Positions 40,765 through 49,076 of a DNA stretch of 53,614 bases are shown here, in pieces; the first letter of the stretch is position 1, and each line of letters begins with the position of its first letter. Position numbers and translations under genes: made by a program. Below the pieces are notes generated by a model. That model did not search any database and was not told the DNA's origin. It saw only the letters and a list, made by a program, of their open reading frames with translations. The stretch is from the NCBI RefSeq assembly GCF_002159185.1, contig NZ_NFHD01000025.1, forward strand, positions 1 to 53,614. The letters are read 5' to 3'. This DNA comes from Gemmiger sp. An87 (lineage in GTDB: Bacteria > Bacillota > Clostridia > Oscillospirales > Ruminococcaceae).

Positions 40765-40770
40765 TATACT
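40765..40770 (+). promoter_or_regulatory. Extended -10 of the YcxB-like gene
   Basis: TGCTATACT (TGn-TATACT) 39 bases before the start; no clear -35. Confidence 0.5.
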
Positions 40771-40808
40771 GACCCCAAAGAAAGGAACTGGTCAGGGGAG
40801 GAACTGCC

Positions 40809-41603
40809 ATGGAATCCGGATTTGTATTTACAGTCACCAGCATCGACGACGCGCTGACTCCGCAGTTGAGCCGGGTACTGGAGCGGTGTGCTCATCTGGC
40901 ATCCCGGAAGCAGCTGCCGGTTTTATGGCAGCTCAGCGACTGGCTGAACCGGGTGCCAAAAGCAGATCCGGAGGTGCTGCAAAAGCGCCGCAAAAGGGAA
41001 GGCGTGCTGGGCATTATACTGTGGGCAGTGAGCCTGTTCTTGCTGATCCCCTCGGCGATGGAGCCCAAGGCGCTGGCAGGGCCGTTGCTGCTGAGTGTTC
41101 TGGGGTTTTTGATAAGCTGCGTGGCCATGAAAAGCACAAAGCGAACGCTGATGGGCGGATTGAATCTGGCCATGGGCATACTTCTGTGTCTGGGGGCGCT
41201 GCTTGCCTTCGATTCGCTGAAGGCGTTGCTGGCTCCGGGTGCCCTCTGCCTGGCAGCGGGTGTTTGGGCACTGGTCGGCAAACGGCGGCGCCAAAGGGAA
41301 TCCGGATTTGATCGGCAGGCCCGGGAGCTGGTGCGTCAGCGCAGAACCGTTGCAAATCTGGAAAGTGCCCGGGTAGAGTTCAACGAGCAGGGAATGGTAT
41401 TGAGTGACGGAACCGATGTGGACGCACAGTGCTTTGAATACCCGGAGTTTTTCTTTGTGGCCGAAACCAAGGCGCTTCTGGTACCGGTATGTGGGCAGCG
41501 GGCGGTCATCCTGCAGAAAAAGGATTTGCAGGAAGGTTCGATGGAGCAGCTGCGGATATTTTTGCAGGAGCATGTTTCCTATGAACGGGTGGAAATGCCC
41601 TGA
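40809..41603 (+). CDS. YcxB-like membrane protein
   Basis: 264 residues: an N-terminal soluble part (1-70), four helices in two pairs (about 71-155), and a C-terminal domain with alternating strands and a YcxB-like pattern (VEFNEQGMVLSDG ... FFFVAETKALLVPV ... VILQKKDLQEGSMEQLRIFLQEH). GGGGAGG precedes the ATG by 6 bases. It lies 48 bases before the metallo-hydrolase gene and may be cotranscribed with it. Function unknown. Confidence 0.6.
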   Translation: MESGFVFTVTSIDDALTPQLSRVLERCAHLASRKQLPVLWQLSDWLNRVPKADPEVLQKRRKREGVLGIILWAVSLFLLIPSAMEPKALAGPLLLSVLGFLISCVAMKSTKRTLMGGLNLAMGILLCLGALLAFDSLKALLAPGALCLAAGVWALVGKRRRQRESGFDRQARELVRQRRTVANLESARVEFNEQGMVLSDGTDVDAQCFEYPEFFFVAETKALLVPVCGQRAVILQKKDLQEGSMEQLRIFLQEHVSYERVEMP

Positions 41604-41651
41604 GTGTCAGAAGTCGTGCTGCCTGATACGGAAAGGAAAGAAGGAAGTTAT

Positions 41652-42257
41652 ATGGAATGGGAATGGCTGACCGGGCAGGTCGCGCGCCTTCCCGCCACGG
41701 AAGCACCACTCTCGGCGGATGTGGGCCTGGTGCAGACGGATGGAATGCTCTGGATTTATGATGTGGGAGCATTGCCTGCCGCGGCTGACGCGATAAATGG
41801 GCTGCCGGGGAAGAAAACGGTGGTGCTGTCCCATTTTCATCCGGATCACATGGGGAATCTGGAGCAGGTGGACTGTGAAGCCTTTTATGGAGGAGCATTC
41901 ACCTGCAAAAAGGCCGGCGGCGGGACCGCAGTTTTCCGGGAGCTGTTTTTACCGGAAGGAGTCCATCTGTTCCCGCTGCCGTCGGTTCATGCCAAAGGCT
42001 GCATTGGAATGGAGAATGGAGAATATGCTTTTCTGGGAGATGCGCTTTACCCGGCGGTCAAGGCAGGTCGGGCAGTATATAATGTGAGCCTGCTGGCGCA
42101 GCAGCTGCAGGTGCTGAAAGGGCTACGGGCGGAATGGTTTCTGGTCAGTCATGGTAAGCCTTTCGCGCAGAGCCGGGATGCAGTGATCAGCCGATTGGAG
42201 AAGCTATATGCCCAGCGTGTGCCGGGGCAGACTTATTTGCCAGCGGAACTGAATTAA
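41652..42257 (+). CDS. Metallo-beta-lactamase-fold hydrolase
   Basis: 201 residues from ATG 41652 (AAGGAAG upstream). The metal motif HxHxDH is present as SHFHPDH near residue 60, and later His/Asp ligands are probably LPSVHAKG, FLGDALY and LVSHGKP. The protein is small for the fold (usually 220-300). It cannot be assigned to a glyoxalase II, beta-lactamase or nuclease subgroup. It is the last backbone gene before the island. Confidence 0.82.
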   Translation: MEWEWLTGQVARLPATEAPLSADVGLVQTDGMLWIYDVGALPAAADAINGLPGKKTVVLSHFHPDHMGNLEQVDCEAFYGGAFTCKKAGGGTAVFRELFLPEGVHLFPLPSVHAKGCIGMENGEYAFLGDALYPAVKAGRAVYNVSLLAQQLQVLKGLRAEWFLVSHGKPFAQSRDAVISRLEKLYAQRVPGQTYLPAELN

Positions 42258-42266
42258 GACAAAGAA

Positions 42267-42306
42267 AAAGGCTGCTGCATTTCCAAAAGAAATGCAGCAG
42301 CCTTTG
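42267..42306. terminator. Hairpin after the metallo-hydrolase gene
   Basis: A 15-16 bp perfect stem (AAGGCTGCTGCATTT with its complement) with a 7-base loop. The T run is on the minus-strand side, so termination of the + gene relies on the stem alone. Confidence 0.6.
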
Positions 42307-42387
42307 GAACATTGAAACAGTACTTCTTCACGATTTCCTTCCCGAAAGCGCGGGCAGGCAGTGGAAGTGAGTAAAGAGTGAATAAGT

Positions 42388-42421
42388 AAAAACCCCGAAT
42401 GCGATCGCATTCGGGGTTTTT
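42388..42421 (-). terminator. tRNA terminator retained beside the island
   Basis: A 34-base palindrome built from AAAAACCCCGAATGCGA and its complement. It starts at the last base of the CCA end of the tRNA fragment and supplies a minus-strand T run. It belongs to the original tRNA gene. Confidence 0.85.
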
Positions 42422-42466
42422 GGTGCGCCCGGCGGGATTCGAACCCACGGCCTTTAGAGTCGGAGT
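42421..42466 (-). tRNA. 3' fragment of a tRNA (probably tRNA-Arg), island attachment site
   Basis: On the minus strand the sequence ends in CGGGCGC-A-CCA (acceptor 3' strand, discriminator, CCA), preceded by a T arm GTGGG-TTCGAAT-CCCGC. Upstream the match to a tRNA stops in the anticodon loop: with a normal five-base variable region the loop reads CTCCGAC (anticodon CCG, Arg), but the 5' strand of the anticodon stem does not pair and no D arm or matching GCGCCCG acceptor strand follows. It is therefore a remnant, as left by an integrase that uses a tRNA 3' end. The complete tRNA is expected at the far end of the island. Identity as Arg is an inference. Confidence 0.8.
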
Positions 42467-42716
42467 TCCCAGACACACAACGCCAAACGGCGCTGTGAAG
42501 CCGTTTTTCGTCGGTTATGCACAAATAAGAAAACCATATAAAAAGCTCGCGAAGCATTTTCAGCACAGGCTTCGCGGGCGTTTGCATGTGTGGTGGTCAA
42601 ATGGTGGTCACTTTGCAGAAAAGAAATATGGCGGTCGTTAAGCTGGAGCGTTGGCAGTACGCATTAACGTACATATAAAATGCTATAATGCAATAAGAAC
42701 CGTAATAAAAATAATT
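42467..42716. other. Left-end region of the island: hairpins and paired direct repeat
   Basis: No gene is supported in this stretch. It holds a terminator-like hairpin (AAACGGC/GCCGTTT, about 42485-42507), a second hairpin (CGCGAAGC/GCTTCGCG, 42548-42576), and a 9-base direct repeat TGGTGGTCA at 42591-42599 and 42602-42610, 11 bases apart. These look like recombinase arm-site or element-end sequences next to the tRNA fragment. The remainder (42611-42716) is A+T-rich with nothing I recognise. Confidence 0.55.
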
Positions 42717-43664
42717 TCAAAAGGGAATTCCGCACGCTTTAAAAAGCGACGACCATTGGGACACCATATGGTCATATTGTTTCGGGTGTGTCAGCGCCAA
42801 TCGTTCAAAGCGGTTAATTCCAAATTTCCGTCGCTCCATGCACAGACCGAAACCACAATACATACATCCGTTCCTTTGGTACCCTTGCCCATACAAATCG
42901 GAAACAGGTATTTTATAAAGTTCGATGTAGTCCCAGATATCTCGTTCCGTCCAAAAGGATAGCGGCCTACACTGGTTGTCTTTCTTTTGAAAAAATATAT
43001 TGGAGCCATAGTAAATCCAACCTCTTTTCCGAATCTGACTTTCTTCCGCCAATGTTCCAATAATACTACATTGCATTTGCATGCGCTTTGCCATACGCTT
43101 CAAGGGAGCTTTCTTCAATTTCTCACAACACAGGTCAGAAATGTTGCAGTCTAAATAGGGAAGTGCTTTGGGATACATACGTCCTAAATAATCCAGTGCG
43201 TGCTGCTTTGTTATAGGTGTTTTTGCATGTCGATATGTCCGTATTCCATTGGCAATTGCTTTGGAGAACAATGGGTATCCATAGATTGCAACTACGCGCT
43301 CAAAGGTCCATACCGAGCCATCCCTGCAAATAGGATGCACGGATACAATGGCTTTCCCTCTCCGGCGTTCTTCTTCAACAAAAGAAACTGTTTCAGGATA
43401 TTCACAGCCTGTATCCGAAAACAAATGTAGGGTGTCCGGCTTTATACTGCATACGAGCGATGAAAGAACCGTTGAATCCTTCCCCCCTGAAAAAGAAACG
43501 TAGACCTGATCACCAAAAATCTCCATGCAGTTTACAATCAAGCTTTTGGAAAGGGCAATCTTTTCTTCTAACGGCAACGTTCGTAAATACTTCAGCCCTT
43601 CTGCTCTGGATTCAAATGCCCTCAGTATCATCGTTTCTTGGCTTTCACAAACCTTATTTTCCAT
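42717..43664 (-). CDS. PP-loop (PAPS reductase-like) protein divergent from the dnd operon
   Basis: 315 residues. The PP-loop SGGKDS lies at 59-64, followed by LFSDTGCEYPET, a PAPS-reductase-type nucleotide site. Near the C-terminus Cys267, Cys270 and Cys275 (CMYCGFGLC) plus an earlier pair (ISDLCCEKL) could hold a Zn or Fe-S centre. It shares the PP-loop fold with DndC but not its overall sequence. GAGGAGG lies 7 bases before ATG 43664; the upstream extension is unsupported. It may be an accessory sulfur enzyme of the phosphorothioation system or an unrelated island gene: PAPS-reductase-like genes are common on phages and islands. Confidence 0.8.
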   Translation of the reverse strand: MENKVCESQETMILRAFESRAEGLKYLRTLPLEEKIALSKSLIVNCMEIFGDQVYVSFSGGKDSTVLSSLVCSIKPDTLHLFSDTGCEYPETVSFVEEERRRGKAIVSVHPICRDGSVWTFERVVAIYGYPLFSKAIANGIRTYRHAKTPITKQHALDYLGRMYPKALPYLDCNISDLCCEKLKKAPLKRMAKRMQMQCSIIGTLAEESQIRKRGWIYYGSNIFFQKKDNQCRPLSFWTERDIWDYIELYKIPVSDLYGQGYQRNGCMYCGFGLCMERRKFGINRFERLALTHPKQYDHMVSQWSSLFKACGIPF

Positions 43665-43706
43665 TTCGAGACCTCCTCGGAAAAGCGTTTGTGTTGTGTT
43701 AACTCT

Positions 43707-43816
43707 ATTCCGAGGGAATTGCAAGTGGTTTCCGCAAATTCAGTCAAATACAGGGAAGGCAGAGTTTTTCATTGGACAAGGTGCATTTTGTTCTGTAAAA
43801 TGTTATACTTGATAAT
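43707..43816. promoter_or_regulatory. Divergent control region of the dnd island genes
   Basis: For the rightward operon: TTGTTC (43788-43793), 17-base spacer, GATAAT (43811-43816). A palindrome ATTCC-GAG-GGAAT (43707-43719) lies nearer the PP-loop gene and may be an operator. No dndB-like regulator gene is in this gap of about 250 bases. Confidence 0.45.
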
Positions 43817-43911
43817 GGTATAGTATTGGACGAGATTGTGCTTCCGCGCAGGAAGGATATGCAATTGTCTACATATTAGAAAAAGACTTCTAGAGGGAGT
43901 AAAAGCCGTAC

Positions 43912-45324
43912 ATGAAAGAATACAACGGGAAGCCTTTGGTTGAAGGCCTACTTGAAGAAATAGAGCACGTATATAAATCTGACAAACGTCCTTGGGTTAT
44001 TGGCTACAGTGGAGGAAAAGACTCTACGGTTGTTGTGCATTTGGTATATCAAATGCTGAAGAATTTACGGCCTGAAGAACGACACAAGACAGTTTACATT
44101 GTTTCTTCTGATACGCTTGTGGAAAACCCACTGATCAAGATCTACTTGGATGATATGCTTCGATTATTGCGAGAAGCAGCCAAACGGGACGGTTTGCCAC
44201 TTGAGGTAAAGAAGGTGACTCCTGATCCGGACACTTCTTTCTGGGCCAATGTGATCGGCAGAGGTTTTCCAACTCCGCGCTTAAACGGCACGTTTCGCTG
44301 GTGTACGGACCGTCTGAAGATTGCCCCCAGTGGAAAGTTTGTAGAAAGCATCATTAAGCAACAGCATACCGAGATTGTTTTTATTCTTGGTGTGCGCAAG
44401 GCTGAAAGTGCTGCCAGAAAGCGCCGGATCGAAGGCAGAGAACTGGCGGACCGCCTTTTAAATCGGCATGAGACTATTAAAGAGGCTTATGTATATCCCC
44501 CGATTGTTTCTTTGTCCACCGACGATGTCTGGGATATTTTAATGTCCAACAATCGGAAAAATGCCTGGGGCGGGGACAATTCCCGGCTGATTGAATTGTA
44601 TTCTGGGGCCGACAGCGGCGAATGCCCATTTGCTGGATATTCTTCTAAGGACGATCAGCAGCAGTCGTGTGGCCAATCTCGATTTGGCTGCTGGATCTGT
44701 ACAGTTGTGCAGGAAGATCGCTCGTTGAAGGGGTTTATTCGTTCTGGGCACCGCGAATTGATCCCGCTGGCCGAGTTCAGAAAATGGCTCATGAGTATTC
44801 GTGATGTACCGGAGTATCGTGAAAAGAAGCGCAGAGACGGAAGTGTATATCGTACTTCCCAGAATGAGCTTGGCTTTGGACCGTTTACCTGGGAGGCTCG
44901 CCAAATGATTTTGCGTCGCCTCTTACAAACGCAGAAGCAGATGAACTATGAACTCATCACCATCGATGAGCTCCGTGCCATAGACCGTATTTGGGATGAG
45001 GAACAGGATCTGAGCTGTCGTGTGCTGGTAGACCTCTATTGTGATGAGATGGGAGAACGCTTGCCTTGGGACCAGCTAAAGCGCCCTGTCTTTGACGAGG
45101 AAACCTGCAAAAAGCTGGAAACGTATGCCACTGAATTCTCGGTTCCCATGGATCTAATGAAAAGCATGATTTTCAGAACAAACAAAACTAAATTTTTCTC
45201 GAATACTCGCATTCTTCGTGAGTCTCTTAGGAAAGCTGTTACACAGCAATGGCTCCAGGAAGCTGAATTGGTGAATGCGCAGGAAGGAACTCGGAATGAA
45301 GATCAACAGAGTGACACTATTTAA
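43912..45324 (+). CDS. dndC: DNA phosphorothioation sulfurtransferase DndC
   Basis: 470 residues. The PP-loop SGGKDS is at 33-38, and the body matches DndC (VSSDTLVENPLI; GRGFPTPRLNGTFRWCTDRLK; ILGVRKAESAARK). Cysteines in GECPFAGY and SCGQSRFGCWIC can carry the Fe-S cluster of DndC. It activates the DNA backbone with ATP and passes sulfur from DndA to replace a non-bridging oxygen. AGGGAG lies 12 bases before the ATG. It is the first gene of a tight rightward operon of A+T-richer DNA; dndD overlaps its end by 29 bases. Confidence 0.95.
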   Translation: MKEYNGKPLVEGLLEEIEHVYKSDKRPWVIGYSGGKDSTVVVHLVYQMLKNLRPEERHKTVYIVSSDTLVENPLIKIYLDDMLRLLREAAKRDGLPLEVKKVTPDPDTSFWANVIGRGFPTPRLNGTFRWCTDRLKIAPSGKFVESIIKQQHTEIVFILGVRKAESAARKRRIEGRELADRLLNRHETIKEAYVYPPIVSLSTDDVWDILMSNNRKNAWGGDNSRLIELYSGADSGECPFAGYSSKDDQQQSCGQSRFGCWICTVVQEDRSLKGFIRSGHRELIPLAEFRKWLMSIRDVPEYREKKRRDGSVYRTSQNELGFGPFTWEARQMILRRLLQTQKQMNYELITIDELRAIDRIWDEEQDLSCRVLVDLYCDEMGERLPWDQLKRPVFDEETCKKLETYATEFSVPMDLMKSMIFRTNKTKFFSNTRILRESLRKAVTQQWLQEAELVNAQEGTRNEDQQSDTI

Positions 45325-47491
45325 TTTCAGTTCTTATGTGGGGGAAAACACAATTGTTTTAGACACCCATGATGAGCAAAATATTATTCTGATTGGTGGA
45401 AACAACGGTGCCGGCAAGACTTCCTTTTTCACTGCCATCAAATTGGCTTTATATGGCCCCCAATGCTTCCGCTTTCAAGATAAAAACAATCGTTATACAG
45501 CACGAATTAAAGAGCTGATCAACCACGATGCGTTCTTGTCCAACAATGTTAAGGCCTATGTCGAAGTAGAAATCGACCTTCCTACGGATCGCACCCATAC
45601 ACTGTACACCATCCGTCGTGAATGGTCTTTTGTCGAAAAACGCCTTCACGAAACCTATTCTGTATATAAAGATCAGCAACTCCTTGCTGATAAGAACCTG
45701 GATTTCTTTCAAAACTATTTGTTCTCGGTCATTCCGCCTAATCTGTTTGACTTTTTCTTTTTCGACGGCGAAGAAATCGGGGATTTTTTTGCAACAGGCA
45801 ATTACAGCACCTATATCAAGAATGCAGTCTTGACCTTAAGTGGTTATGATACCTTCAATATAATACAGAAATTCTGCGATTCTTATATCGGAGAAGAAGA
45901 AGGAAACGAAGATTATGATCAGGTCGCCAAACTGGTGGAGCAAGAAGAGGCTAACCTTTTTGCCTACATGACCAAAAGCAGCGCCTTGGAGTCTCAAAAA
46001 CAGCAGTTGACGGCCCAATTGCTCTCTGCCCAGGAGGAGAAAGAATCTCTCGATTATCAATTTTCTCGTTCTGGTGGTCTGACCGCCAAAGAACAAGAAC
46101 GGCTGGAAGCACAGCGTGCAACACAGGAACGTGTAAAAGGCGATAAAGCAAAACGGATTCGGGATTTTGTAGAATCTATGATGCCCCTTTACATCACCAA
46201 AGATCTGGCCGCTGCCGCCTATAAGCAACTCAAAGACGAACAGTTCGTTCGTCAGTATCATACCATTTGCGATCTGCTGGACGCACAAACCATTCAGGAT
46301 GTCTTGGAACAGCAACCCAATTGTAACACAGCGCAAGTTCCTGCATTGGCGCAGGCAATTTCCAACGGGATTGCGAAGAAAGTCTTGCCCTCTTTTCCTC
46401 TGGAAAGCTTCACCTTTATCCACGATCTGTCGCAGGAACAGGAAAGCCAGGTTGTCAGCGATATTGTAAGAACGCAGCATTTTGCTGAAGTAGAAGCGCC
46501 GCAATTGATTAAAGCCATTGCAGAAAAGAAAAAAGCTTCCCAAAAATACGAGGAGATCAGCAAGAAGATTCGCGAGGCTTTACCTTCTGTAGATGCCGCT
46601 GCCTACTTTGAGAAGGTTTGCCTTCTTACGGAGCGCATCGCAGCCTACGAGGATAGCCTGGAAAACCGAGAGAACCAAATTGCGGAACTGGAAACTAACA
46701 TCGCTGACCAAAAAGCTTTGGTGGAACGTTTACGCAAAGCGTTGTTTGCAAAGGCAAAGGATCGCACGGCGCATGAATTTACCGCCCGTATCAGCCAAGT
46801 TATGCAGCGTATGATTTCCGATGCCACGCAGGAGAAATTCCACCAGATTGAGTCTCTTGCGCTTGAGATGTTTAATAAAATCATCCGTAAGGAAAACTTT
46901 GTGCAGCTTATTGAACTAGATGAAAATTTTAATGTCAACCTCTATAAGAAGCAAGTCTATACAACGCGCGAATTGCTGCAACTCGCCAACAACATTGGGT
47001 TGGATGCTCTGGAAAAGCGATTGGGGAGTACGGGGCTCAAAGAGGCTGCCCGCCTTTTAACAAACAATTCTATCAACGAGTTGCGCCGGTACTTCTCCGA
47101 GGGAGTTGTCACTGATCAAATCTCTTTCCAGGACGATATAGAGCTTCCTCTATACAATCGGGTGGAGCTCAATCAGTTATCCAAAGGCGAAAAACAGGTT
47201 TTTATTCTCTCCCTGTACTGGGCAATCATCAAAACTTCCAACCAGGCGGTTCCTTTTATCATTGATACCCCCTTTGCACGTATCGATACGGAACACCGTG
47301 AACAGATTTCCACCTTATTTTTCCCCAACATCAGTGGTCAGGTTATCATCCTTTCTACCGACGAAGAAGTGGTTGGCTCGTATCGTGAAATCATTCAGCC
47401 GCATATTGCGCATGAGTATCTGCTTGAGTACAACGTAGAAAAGGGCTGCACCTCCGTACAACCGGGTTATTTCAAGGAGGAAAAAGCATGA
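45296..47491 (+). CDS. dndD: DNA phosphorothioation ATPase DndD (SMC/Rad50-like)
   Basis: 731 residues from ATG 45296 (GGAAGGA 8 bases upstream). Walker A is GGNNGAGKT (34-42). A long coiled-coil middle (about 190-500) follows, and then the C-terminal ABC half with LSKGEKQVFILSL and Walker B PFIIDTPFARID. DndD supplies DNA-binding ATPase activity to the modification complex, possibly introducing nicks or structural change. It overlaps dndC by 29 bases and dndE by four. Confidence 0.94.
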   Translation: MKINRVTLFNFSSYVGENTIVLDTHDEQNIILIGGNNGAGKTSFFTAIKLALYGPQCFRFQDKNNRYTARIKELINHDAFLSNNVKAYVEVEIDLPTDRTHTLYTIRREWSFVEKRLHETYSVYKDQQLLADKNLDFFQNYLFSVIPPNLFDFFFFDGEEIGDFFATGNYSTYIKNAVLTLSGYDTFNIIQKFCDSYIGEEEGNEDYDQVAKLVEQEEANLFAYMTKSSALESQKQQLTAQLLSAQEEKESLDYQFSRSGGLTAKEQERLEAQRATQERVKGDKAKRIRDFVESMMPLYITKDLAAAAYKQLKDEQFVRQYHTICDLLDAQTIQDVLEQQPNCNTAQVPALAQAISNGIAKKVLPSFPLESFTFIHDLSQEQESQVVSDIVRTQHFAEVEAPQLIKAIAEKKKASQKYEEISKKIREALPSVDAAAYFEKVCLLTERIAAYEDSLENRENQIAELETNIADQKALVERLRKALFAKAKDRTAHEFTARISQVMQRMISDATQEKFHQIESLALEMFNKIIRKENFVQLIELDENFNVNLYKKQVYTTRELLQLANNIGLDALEKRLGSTGLKEAARLLTNNSINELRRYFSEGVVTDQISFQDDIELPLYNRVELNQLSKGEKQVFILSLYWAIIKTSNQAVPFIIDTPFARIDTEHREQISTLFFPNISGQVIILSTDEEVVGSYREIIQPHIAHEYLLEYNVEKGCTSVQPGYFKEEKA

Positions 47492-47868
47492 TTTTTAAGC
47501 TAAAGACTTCCCAAAAAACGCAGGAAATTTTCGAAGAGATCGGGAAAAGCACTGCCCTAAAGCCATATACGCTGGTCAAACATGCGATTGCTTGGTCTTT
47601 GAAAGAACAAGGAAGAATCACATCGTTTGACAGTGATACAGATGGCCTTGAACTCAATAGACAAACGATTACCGGCGAATATGACGATTACTTCAAAGTC
47701 TTGATTGAACAGGTAGAAGGACGCCATTTAAGTAACGAGGAATACTTTCCGAAATATGTAAAAGCGCATATAGATCGCGGGGCAATCCTTTTGGAATCCC
47801 GCTATAAACATGCCGGCGATTTGGACAAATATGTGCTGGAAACATTTGGAATCGGTGATACCGTATGA
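47488..47868 (+). CDS. dndE: DNA phosphorothioation protein DndE
   Basis: 126 residues, all helical, with the family pattern KTSQKTQEIFEEIGKSTALKPYTLVKHAIAWSL and FPKYVKAHIDRGAILLES. DndE forms tetramers that bind nicked double-stranded DNA, consistent with the basic patches. Four-base overlaps on both sides (with dndD and dndA) indicate coupled translation. Confidence 0.92.
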   Translation: MIFKLKTSQKTQEIFEEIGKSTALKPYTLVKHAIAWSLKEQGRITSFDSDTDGLELNRQTITGEYDDYFKVLIEQVEGRHLSNEEYFPKYVKAHIDRGAILLESRYKHAGDLDKYVLETFGIGDTV

Positions 47869-49049
47869 TTTATTTTGACAATAGTGCCACTTCCCCTATC
47901 GCGCAGGAAGTGTTTGAGGCGATGCGCCCTTACTTGCAAGAGGAATATGGGAATCCTTCCAGCAAGTATTATCCTCTCGCTGCTCATGCTGCTGATGCTG
48001 TGGAAAATAGTCGAAACTGGGTTGCCAAGTTAATTCACGCCAAGCCAGAAGAAATTATTTTCACCTGTGGCTCCACTGAGAGCACTAATATGATCATCAA
48101 AGGCGTGGTGGACTACAAAAAATACTACGAAAAAAGGGGCAACCATATTATCACATCGAAGGTTGAGCACCACGCCACATTGAATACTTGCCGCTTTCTG
48201 AATGGTGATATCTACTCCAATCAGGATGCCACCTTTTCGTTGTTTGACAAAATCCCCAAAGTGGATCGCGGCTATGAGGTCACCTTTCTGGATGTAAATG
48301 AGTATGGCCAAGTGCCGCCCGATTCCTTTGAAAAAGCCATACGCCCTACAACCATCCTGGCATCTTTTATCTGGGCAAATAACGAAATCGGCTCCATCAA
48401 CGATATGGACGCGTTAGCGGCTGTTGCACATAAGCAACAAGTGCTGCTCCATGCTGACGCTACACAAATAGCCGGGAAACTGCCCATCGATGTTGAACAA
48501 ACAAGGGTGGATTTCCTTTCCCTATCCGCCCACAAGTTTCACGGGCCAAAAGGTATAGGCGCCGCCTATATTCGGGGGGATGACTATGGCCTTCCGCCGA
48601 TGAGTGCTTTCATGCATGGGGGGGAACAGGAGCACGGCTTGCGCGCCGGTACATTGGCTGTTCACAACATTGTTGGCTTCGGGAAAGCTGCCGAGTTGGC
48701 CATCATGAACGAACAACAGCAGGCAGCCTACATCCAGAAACTGGAGCAGGCTGCCAAGAAAATCATTGCATCCAACGATCACTTGGAACTTTTAGGAGAT
48801 CCTCAACATCACCTACCGGGTGTTATCAGTTTAGTGGTTAATCAGGACGATTTTGACAATGAGCGCTTTGTGAAGCGCGTTAGCGCAAAATTTGCAATTT
48901 CTACCGGTTCTGCCTGTACGGCGGGTATGCCTTCCCATGTGTTGCAGGCCATCGGTAAGGGGGACGCTGTGTCCAGAGTTTTGCGCATTTCGTTGTCTGC
49001 GGAAAACACCATCGATCAGGTGGAAGCGTTCCTAAAAGAGCTTTCCTAA
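47865..49049 (+). CDS. dndA: Cysteine desulfurase DndA (IscS-like)
   Basis: 394 residues. PLP enzyme with the lysine in SLSAHKFHGPKG (about Lys224) and the active-site Cys in STGSACTAG (about Cys351). It takes sulfur from L-cysteine and loads DndC. In many bacteria this job is given to a housekeeping IscS or dndA stands first and divergent; here it is fourth in the operon, directly after dndE, overlapping it by four bases, an order described for DndCDEA loci. Its presence makes the modification module self-contained. Confidence 0.94.
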   Translation: MIYFDNSATSPIAQEVFEAMRPYLQEEYGNPSSKYYPLAAHAADAVENSRNWVAKLIHAKPEEIIFTCGSTESTNMIIKGVVDYKKYYEKRGNHIITSKVEHHATLNTCRFLNGDIYSNQDATFSLFDKIPKVDRGYEVTFLDVNEYGQVPPDSFEKAIRPTTILASFIWANNEIGSINDMDALAAVAHKQQVLLHADATQIAGKLPIDVEQTRVDFLSLSAHKFHGPKGIGAAYIRGDDYGLPPMSAFMHGGEQEHGLRAGTLAVHNIVGFGKAAELAIMNEQQQAAYIQKLEQAAKKIIASNDHLELLGDPQHHLPGVISLVVNQDDFDNERFVKRVSAKFAISTGSACTAGMPSHVLQAIGKGDAVSRVLRISLSAENTIDQVEAFLKELS

Positions 49050-49076
49050 TATAGTTTTTCGAAAGGGGATGATTGC

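Noticed and set aside
42440-42470. A CTCTAAA stretch in the tRNA fragment that could be read as the anticodon loop of a pyrrolysine (CUA) tRNA
   Set aside because: The flanking bases do not form an anticodon stem around it, and the distance to the T arm is wrong. With a standard variable region the loop is CTCCGAC, which fits an Arg tRNA remnant.
42399-42641. An 80-codon + strand frame across the tRNA fragment and the direct repeat
   Set aside because: It is a translation of the tRNA remnant and non-coding repeats; peptides of this type are well-known artefacts at tRNA-borne junctions.
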